Assembly: GCF_013423485.1 (NCBI RefSeq) | Contig: NZ_JABFFR010000022.1 | Coordinates: 1-39,122 of the forward strand | DNA length: 39,122 nucleotides | Direction of reading: 5' to 3' | Source of the DNA: Azospirillum oleiclasticum | GTDB taxonomy: Bacteria > Pseudomonadota > Alphaproteobacteria > Azospirillales > Azospirillaceae | Shown here: positions 33,953 through 39,122 of the stretch, piece after piece | Numbering within the stretch: position 1 is the stretch's first letter | Layout: each line of letters opens with the position of its first letter | The notes under the pieces: model-generated | What the model saw: only the letters and a program-made list of their open reading frames with translations | Databases searched by the model: none | Told to the model about the DNA's origin: nothing | Program-made: the position numbers and the translations under genes

Positions 33953-35332
33953 TTAAATAATGCCGGCCCCTTTCGAAACAACCGGAAAAGCTGGACCGCC
34001 CGGTGGCATCGGCGGGGTAAACAGGGCGTCGGCCCGGAATGCCGTACGGCCTGCCCCGCCCACACGATCCGCGGCCTCGATGGCGGGCGCCAGAACCAGC
34101 CGTCCGCCGTCCCAGAGACCGGGCGATGCCTCGCGCACCGGCACCGGAAGATCGCGGCGCCGAAGCTCCGGCCACCGCTCCGCCGCCTGACCCCAGCCCT
34201 CCGCCCCCAGCCGCGCCACAACCAGCCCGGCGGGCGCCTCGGGATGCAACCGGACGGTGAAGCGACCATCCCAGATCCCGGTCCCGCCGGGCGGCAGCGG
34301 CACCCGCTCCGCCGCCGCGTCCGGCTCCCGCGCCACCAGCAGCCGGCCGCGCCGTGGGGCGACCACGCAACCGCCCAGCGTCCGCGCCACCGTCAGGCCG
34401 CCGGCCACGTCGGCCAGCAGCCGCTCCAGCCCCGCCGCCTTCGGCGCGTGGACCTGCCCGCCGACCGCCATCAGGGTCCGCGCCAGCGCGCGCAAGCCCA
34501 ACTCCTCCGGCGCGGACACCAGCGGTGCCGGGTCGAGCGTCGCCCACCCCTCCGGATGGAAGGCCGATGCCGTGGCCAGCAGGGCGGCCGTTCCCACCTC
34601 CAGCGCGCGGCGCGCGCGGGCGGCGCGGTGCGCGGTGTCGGCCAGCCGCTCCGGCGACAATCCCTCCGCCGCCAGCAACCCCGCCGCGGCGCGCAGCCGG
34701 CCGCGGGCGTAGGCGGCGCTGGCGTTCGACGGATCCTCGATCCAGGGCTGGGCGAATGCGAGGCAGGTCTCCACCAGCCGTGCGTGCGGCACCGCCAGCA
34801 GCGGGCGGAGCAGCCGCACCGCTCCCTCCGGCCGCACGGGGGCCATGCCGCACAGCCCGTCCACGCCGCTGCCGCGGGCGAAGCGCATCAGCACGGTTTC
34901 CGCCTGATCGTCGCGGTGATGGGCGAGCGCCAGATGCAGGATGCCCTGCCCTGCGCAATGTTCGATGAGAAGCCGGCGTCGCGCGGCGCGGGCAGCCTCC
35001 TGGATGCCGGCGGCGGGCTTGGCGCCCTCCCAGCGCAAGACATGGTGCGCTATGCCGCGGGCGGCGAGCCACGCCCCCACCCGGTCCGCCTCGGCCGCCG
35101 ACTCCGGCCGCAACCCGTGATCAACGGTGAGCGCCCGCACCGCACCGCCGCGCCGACGCGTCCAGCGGTCGAGCAGCAGCGTCAGCGCGAGGCTGTCCGC
35201 CCCACCGGAAACGCCGACGGCCACCAGCGGCTCCCGCTCGAAGCCGCCGATGGCGTCCATGGCGCGCGTGAAGGCGTCGTCGGAAATCGGCGCCGGGGCG
35301 CAGTGGGGGGGCGGATCGCCCTCCCCGGTCAC
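33953..35332 (-). CDS. tilS: tRNA(Ile)-lysidine synthase
   Basis: A 459-residue enzyme that changes the wobble cytidine of the CAU-anticodon tRNA-Ile into lysidine with ATP, so the tRNA reads AUA. The PP-loop SGGADS is at about residues 42-47. LTVDHGLRPESAAEAD, ARRRLLIEHC, LALAHHRDDQAETVLMRFARGSG and FIRPLL-type LLRPLLAVP regions complete the N-terminal domain. The C-terminal part is less conserved, as is usual. The GTG start overlaps the cpoB stop (GTGA), so they are coupled. It is the usual neighbour of the Tol-Pal genes and ftsH in alphaproteobacteria. Confidence 0.95.
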   Translation of the reverse strand: MTGEGDPPPHCAPAPISDDAFTRAMDAIGGFEREPLVAVGVSGGADSLALTLLLDRWTRRRGGAVRALTVDHGLRPESAAEADRVGAWLAARGIAHHVLRWEGAKPAAGIQEAARAARRRLLIEHCAGQGILHLALAHHRDDQAETVLMRFARGSGVDGLCGMAPVRPEGAVRLLRPLLAVPHARLVETCLAFAQPWIEDPSNASAAYARGRLRAAAGLLAAEGLSPERLADTAHRAARARRALEVGTAALLATASAFHPEGWATLDPAPLVSAPEELGLRALARTLMAVGGQVHAPKAAGLERLLADVAGGLTVARTLGGCVVAPRRGRLLVAREPDAAAERVPLPPGGTGIWDGRFTVRLHPEAPAGLVVARLGAEGWGQAAERWPELRRRDLPVPVREASPGLWDGGRLVLAPAIEAADRVGGAGRTAFRADALFTPPMPPGGPAFPVVSKGAGII

Positions 35333-36186
35333 GCCGGGCAGTTCAGCTTGCGCTTCTCGGTGTCGGCACGGCGCTTGATGCTGGCCGACGCCTCGGGGAA
35401 GCGTTGGAGAAGCTGTTTGTAGGCGGTGCAGGCGTCGTTCTTCTGGTTGAGCTGGCCGAGCGCCATGCCGAGCTTCAGAAGGTTGTCCGGCGCCTTGTTG
35501 TTCTTCGGGTACTTCTGCACCCCCTCGGCGAAAGCGACAGCGGCGTCGGCGTATTTGCCGCGGACGTAATAGGTCTCGCCCAGCCAGTACTGGGCGTTGC
35601 CGGCCAGCGTGTGGCCCTTGTTCTTGGCGAGGAAGTCCTGGAACGCCTTTTCCGCCTTGACGTAATCGGACTGCTGGAGCAGGCCGAAGGCGTGTTCGTA
35701 CTGCCGGTCCGGGTTGGCGCCGGCCGGCAGCGCCGCGGCGGCCGCGGCGGGCGGCGGCGTGCCGGGGGCGGTCGACGGCGGCGGATCGTTGCGGGTCGCG
35801 GGTGCCGACGGTGCGGCGGCTGCCGTCCGCGCCGCGCCGTCGCCACCCTTCTCGATCTGCGACAGACGGAAATCGACGTCGCCGTTCAGGCGCTCCAGGC
35901 GGTCGCGGAGCTGGGTGATCTGGTGCGTGGATTCCTCGACGCGGCCGGTCAACTCGGACAGCACCCGCTCCATGCGCTGGAGCCGCACCTCGAAATCGGC
36001 GGCGAGCGACGGCGGGATGGCGTTGGCCTGCGCCAACTGGATGTCGCCACCGAGCGTGGCGGCGAGCGCCGCGGTGCCGGCCTCCAGCCGCTCCAGCCGT
36101 TCAACGGGAAGGGTCTGCGCCAGCGCGGAACCGCCGCACAGCAGGCCACCGAGCAGCAGGGCGGCCACGGTCGTCGTCGTCTTCAT
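35329..36186 (-). CDS. cpoB: Tol-Pal system protein CpoB (YbgF)
   Basis: A 285-residue periplasmic protein that links Tol-Pal action to peptidoglycan synthesis at the division site. It has a signal peptide ending at ALA-Q near residue 23, an N-terminal coiled coil (about 60-112, VRLQRMERVLSELTGRVEESTH onward), an Ala/Pro-rich linker and a C-terminal TPR domain (about 165-285). The TPR units are YEHAFGLLQQSDYVKAEKAFQDFL, AQYWLGETYYVRGKYADAAVAF and LKLGMALGQLNQ. ATG 36186 follows GGAACGG. A terminator-like hairpin separates it from pal. Confidence 0.94.
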   Translation of the reverse strand: MKTTTTVAALLLGGLLCGGSALAQTLPVERLERLEAGTAALAATLGGDIQLAQANAIPPSLAADFEVRLQRMERVLSELTGRVEESTHQITQLRDRLERLNGDVDFRLSQIEKGGDGAARTAAAAPSAPATRNDPPPSTAPGTPPPAAAAAALPAGANPDRQYEHAFGLLQQSDYVKAEKAFQDFLAKNKGHTLAGNAQYWLGETYYVRGKYADAAVAFAEGVQKYPKNNKAPDNLLKLGMALGQLNQKNDACTAYKQLLQRFPEASASIKRRADTEKRKLNCPA

Positions 36187-36296
36187 GTCGGATGCCGTTC
36201 CGGTCAGGCGGGTCGAGCGGGAGGATGGTGGTTCAACCCGGCGAAAATATGGCGCGTGCCGCGGGAAGGAAAGCCGATTGTGCACCGTCCTGAAAC

Positions 36297-36337
36297 GGGA
36301 ACGCCGCCCCCGGGGGACCGGAGGCGGCGCTGTTCCC
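36297..36337 (-). terminator. hairpin after pal
   Basis: GGGAAC and GGCGGC-type arms (36297-36308 with 36323-36337) pair to a 12-bp stem with a 3-base bulge. On the minus strand it is followed by CGTTTC. It lies 45 bases after the pal stop and may reduce read-through from pal into cpoB. Confidence 0.5.
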
Positions 36338-36381
36338 ACCGGTTCCCGGCCGAAGCCGGGCACCGGCCAATCGACGCACGA

Positions 36382-36858
36382 TCAGTCGACGACGGTCACG
36401 CCGCGACGGTTCTGCGCCCAGGCGGCCTCGCCCGAGCCCACCACCGCCGGCCGCTCCTTGCCGTAGGAGATGGTCTTCACCCGGTTGGCGCCGACACCAC
36501 GGGCCACCAGGTAGTTCTTCACCGAGTTGGCGCGACGCTCGCCGAGCGCCAGGTTGTACTCGCGGGTGCCGCGCTCGTCGGCGTGACCTTCGACGGTCAC
36601 GGTGACGTTGCGGTACTGCTGCAGCCACTGGGCCTGACGGTCCAGGGTGCCCCGCGCCTCCGGCGACAGGTTGTACTGGTCGTAGCCGAAGAACACGCGG
36701 TCACCGACGTTGACCGCCAGATCCTCCTGCGAACCCGGACGGATGCTGCTGGTCTGCGCACCGCCGGTGCCGGTCTGGTTGGCGGAGGTGTCGGGCGCCG
36801 TCTCGCAGGCGGAGACGAGCAGAACCGCTGCGAACAGGCTCAAGATCTTCATACGCAT
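36382..36858 (-). CDS. pal: peptidoglycan-associated lipoprotein Pal
   Basis: A 158-residue outer-membrane lipoprotein that anchors the outer membrane to peptidoglycan. The lipobox LVSAC puts the lipidated Cys at residue 18. A Thr/Gly-rich linker follows, then the OmpA domain (about residues 48-158): FFGYDQYNLSPEARGTL, VTVEGHADERGTREYNLALGERRANSV and VKTISYGKERP. The peptidoglycan-binding Asp and Arg residues are present. ATG 36858 follows GGGGG; a second ATG is two codons in. It is separated from tolB by 149 bases, so it may have its own promoter. Confidence 0.97.
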   Translation of the reverse strand: MRMKILSLFAAVLLVSACETAPDTSANQTGTGGAQTSSIRPGSQEDLAVNVGDRVFFGYDQYNLSPEARGTLDRQAQWLQQYRNVTVTVEGHADERGTREYNLALGERRANSVKNYLVARGVGANRVKTISYGKERPAVVGSGEAAWAQNRRGVTVVD

Positions 36859-37007
36859 AATTGTTGACCCCCTAAGCGACACGAGATGTTCCGGCCGGAA
36901 TATTTCGCAGTACGACATCACGGCCGCCAAGCCCCGACGGACGTGAAATAGACCACCGGCCTTTGTCTTCACTGTCGCGCTGCGGTGCGCAAAATAGGCG
37001 TACTCCC

Positions 37008-38354
37008 CTAGGGAATCAAGGGCGACCAAGCCGGATCCGACGCATCGATGGGGGTGACCACCCGACGCTCGTTAACCCCTGTGACATCGATGGTGTAAAG
37101 ACGCGCGGAACGCCCGCCACCGGTCGGCGTCTCCTTGAAATAAGCGAGCACGCGACCATTGGGCGCCCAGGTCGGCCCTTCCACGTGGAAGGCCTTGGTC
37201 AGGATCCGCTCGCCCGTGCCGTCCGGCCGGATGACGCCGACCGCGAACTCGGAACCCTGCTGGCGGGTGAAGGCGATCAGGTCGCCGCGCGGCGACCATA
37301 CGGGCGTCGCATAGCGTCCCTGCCCGAAGGTCAGCCGCTTCACGCCCGAGCCGTCGGCGCCCATCACGTACAGCTGCTGGCTGCCGCCGCGGTCCGACTC
37401 GAACACGATCTGCGAGCCGTCGGGGGAATAGCTGGGGGCGGTGTCGATGCCCGGGCTGTCGGTGAGCTGGGTCTGGCGCCGGGTGCGCAGGTCGAGCGTG
37501 AAGATGTCGGTGTTGCCGTTCAGCGCCATGCTCATGATGACCTTGTTGCCGTCCGGCGAGAAGCGCGGGGCGAAGGTCATGCCAGGGAAGTCGCCCAAGA
37601 CCTCCTGGCGGCCGCTGTCGATGTTGAACAGGTAGACGCGCGGCCGCTTGTTCACGAAGGACATGTAGGTGATCTCCTGCGCCGTCGGGGAGAAGCGCGG
37701 GGTCAGCACCAGATTCTTGCCGTCGGTGAGGAAGGAATGGTTCTCGCCGTCCTGGTCCATGATGGCGAGCCGCTTCAGCCGGGCGTTGGCCGGGCCGGAC
37801 TCGGCGATGTAGACGATGCGGGTGTCGAAATAGCCGTCCTCGCCGGTCAGCCGCTTGTACACGGCGTCGGCGACGATGTGGGCGATGCGGCGCCAGCTGT
37901 CGGGCGTGGCGGTGTAGGACAGCCCCGCCATGTGCTGGCCGGCGGCCACGTCCCACAGGCGGAAATCGACCTTCAGCCGGCCGTCGCCCTGCATGGTGGC
38001 GCTGCCGGCGACCAGCGCCTGGGCGCCGATGGCGCGCCAGTCCTGGTAACGCGGCTCGCCCGAGCGGAGCTGTTCGGGCGTCTGCAGGAAGCCCTGCGGG
38101 TTGAGCGGGCGGAACAGGCCGGACCGCTCCAGATCGGCGGAGATGACGTTGGACATGTCGCGCCCGATCTGCGCCTCGCGCCCCGCCGCACCGGCGAAGC
38201 TGGTGATGGCGATCGGCAGCGGCTCGACCACGCCCCTGGTGATGTCGATGCGCAGTTCGGCCCGCGCCGGCAGGGGAGCCGCCACCCCGAGGGCCAACAG
38301 CACCGCGCCGGCCACGCCGGCGATCCCCCGCAGAAGCCTCTTCGTTGCTTTCAT
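37008..38354 (-). CDS. tolB: Tol-Pal system protein TolB
   Basis: A 448-residue periplasmic protein that links TolA to Pal. It has a signal peptide ending at ARA-E near residue 33, an alpha/beta N-domain (RIDITRGVVEPLPIAI to about 170) and a six-bladed beta-propeller. The blades show the WD-like SP-DG motif repeated: LTPRFSPTAQEI, FAPRFSPDGNKV, TAPSYSPDGSQI, ATPVWSPRGDLI and EGPTWAPNGRVL. ATG 38354 gives a good signal peptide and starts two bases after the tolA stop. Confidence 0.97.
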   Translation of the reverse strand: MKATKRLLRGIAGVAGAVLLALGVAAPLPARAELRIDITRGVVEPLPIAITSFAGAAGREAQIGRDMSNVISADLERSGLFRPLNPQGFLQTPEQLRSGEPRYQDWRAIGAQALVAGSATMQGDGRLKVDFRLWDVAAGQHMAGLSYTATPDSWRRIAHIVADAVYKRLTGEDGYFDTRIVYIAESGPANARLKRLAIMDQDGENHSFLTDGKNLVLTPRFSPTAQEITYMSFVNKRPRVYLFNIDSGRQEVLGDFPGMTFAPRFSPDGNKVIMSMALNGNTDIFTLDLRTRRQTQLTDSPGIDTAPSYSPDGSQIVFESDRGGSQQLYVMGADGSGVKRLTFGQGRYATPVWSPRGDLIAFTRQQGSEFAVGVIRPDGTGERILTKAFHVEGPTWAPNGRVLAYFKETPTGGGRSARLYTIDVTGVNERRVVTPIDASDPAWSPLIP

Positions 38355-38356
38355 GG

Positions 38357-39122
38357 TCAGAACATATCCCTCGGATCGAATTTGAAGACGATGGTTCGCC
38401 ACTTCTCGTAGGTATCGGCTGTGAATTCCTGGGGCAGCAACTGCAACGGGCTCGACCGCATGATCGCCCGTATCGCCGCGTCGGCCGACGCGCGGAAGGC
38501 GGAATCCGAACGGTAGCGCGGCAGATACTGCGGGTCGATCTCCGCCTTGATGACCTGGTGGTCGCGGGCCACCTCGATCCGGATCTCGACCACCATGCTG
38601 TTGGCGTCCTTGCGGCCGCTGTCGAAGTTCCAGTTCTTGCTGACCTGTCCGCGGATCGCGTCGATCGCCTGACCGGACGGCTTGAAGGCACGCTCCGGCC
38701 CCTCCGACGCGCGCGCCGCACCGGACGGCGGCGACGGCGGGTTGGCCGCCGCCGTCTGCTGCCGCTGGTTGGACGCGGCCGATGGCTGGCTCGGCTGCGA
38801 CGGCTTCATGTTCTGCACGCTGCGCAGCAGGTTCTGCAACGGGTCGGCGCTCGGCTTCTCCGGCGCCTTTTCCGGCGCTTTCGCGGGCTGCGGCTTGGCG
38901 GGCTCGGGCTTGGCCGGTTGCGGCTTGGCCGGTTCGGGCTTCGGCGGCTCGGGCTTGGCGACCTTCGGCGGTTCCGGCTTGGGCGGCTCAGGCTTCGGCG
39001 GCTCCGGCCGCGGCGGCGGCGGAGGGGGGGGTGGTGGTGGCGGCGGCGCCGGCGGAGGCGGCGGTGGGGGCGGCTTCGGCGTCGGCGCGGGTGCGGGGTC
39101 CGGCGGCGGCGGCGGTGGAGGC
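38357..39122 (-). CDS. tolA: TolA, C-terminal part (start outside window)
   Basis: The frame stays open to the right edge; at least 254 residues are visible and the N-terminal membrane helix is missing. TolA spans the periplasm and couples the TolQR motor to TolB and Pal. The visible part begins with a long Pro tract, then a stretch of Pro-Glu-Pro-Pro-Lys and Pro-Ala-Lys repeats (about 38860-39000), a Gln/Ser/Ala linker, and the C-terminal TolA/TonB-like domain (about the last 100 residues, KPSGQAIDAIRGQVSKNWNF to FDPRDMF). Apparent TTG at 38839 inside this frame is not the start. The Pro-Lys-rich middle replaces the Ala-Lys-rich helix of enterobacterial TolA. Confidence 0.93.
   Translation of the reverse strand, partial: PPPPPPPDPAPAPTPKPPPPPPPPAPPPPPPPPPPPPRPEPPKPEPPKPEPPKVAKPEPPKPEPAKPQPAKPEPAKPQPAKAPEKAPEKPSADPLQNLLRSVQNMKPSQPSQPSAASNQRQQTAAANPPSPPSGAARASEGPERAFKPSGQAIDAIRGQVSKNWNFDSGRKDANSMVVEIRIEVARDHQVIKAEIDPQYLPRYRSDSAFRASADAAIRAIMRSSPLQLLPQEFTADTYEKWRTIVFKFDPRDMF

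Noticed and set aside
38840..39080. Short GC-rich repeats considered as a CRISPR or satellite array
   Set aside because: They are in frame and encode the Pro/Lys repeats of TolA. I saw no spaced direct repeats typical of CRISPR anywhere in the window.

Overview
The window is gene-dense, very GC-rich DNA with tightly packed operons, GTG starts, and a tolA-tolB-pal-cpoB-tilS-ftsH run in the order typical of alphaproteobacteria. Together with an 18-bp Zur operator of the alphaproteobacterial type, an FNR/FixK-type box ahead of ccoG, an HWE-family histidine kinase, a YajQ protein and DUF1826/DUF2243/DUF3618 genes, this suggests a chromosomal segment of a Rhodospirillales member, most like Azospirillum. 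The genus is inferred from gene content and protein style; no search was run.

Layout. 1-1.7 kb: an IS701-type transposase gene and a tRNA-Val(GAC). 1.8-6.3 kb: an N-formylglutamate amidohydrolase gene, then a leftward zinc-uptake operon (DUF1826, a 45-residue membrane protein, znuC, znuB, znuA) behind a near-perfect Zur box. 6.3-11 kb: an exported superoxide dismutase, a DUF2243 membrane protein, a DUF1624 acyltransferase-like membrane protein with a Cys-rich tail, a YihY/BrkB membrane protein and a DUF3618 protein. 11-15.7 kb: ccoG, an unknown protein, agmatine deiminase and an EamA exporter. 15.7-22.9 kb: a polyamine block, with a PotFGHI putrescine importer and a PuuA-like gamma-glutamylputrescine synthetase leftward, and a PuuB-like oxidase rightward. 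22.9-27.4 kb: mostly poorly known single genes: a coiled-coil-like protein, a PP1-like phosphatase, a QueC-like PP-loop protein with an altered loop, YajQ and two small unknowns. 27.4-31.9 kb: a three-gene ion-channel-like module (MotA/TolQ/ExbB-type subunit, a MotB/ExbD-like partner carrying a DUF2135/YfaP-like domain, and a membrane protein), divergent from an HWE hybrid histidine kinase. 31.9 kb to the end: ftsH, tilS, cpoB, pal, tolB and the 3' part of tolA, all leftward.

How the genes work together. Zinc limitation should release Zur and switch on the whole DUF1826-to-znuA unit. Putrescine taken up by PotFGHI would be gamma-glutamylated by PuuA and oxidised by PuuB; agmatine deiminase a few kb away makes N-carbamoylputrescine, a putrescine precursor. 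The Tol-Pal genes maintain outer-membrane integrity during division. The most unusual item is the 27.4-29.2 kb channel module. Its small subunit keeps the Asp at the start of the single membrane helix, as in MotB/ExbD, but its periplasmic part is neither an OmpA-type peptidoglycan-binding domain nor an ExbD domain.
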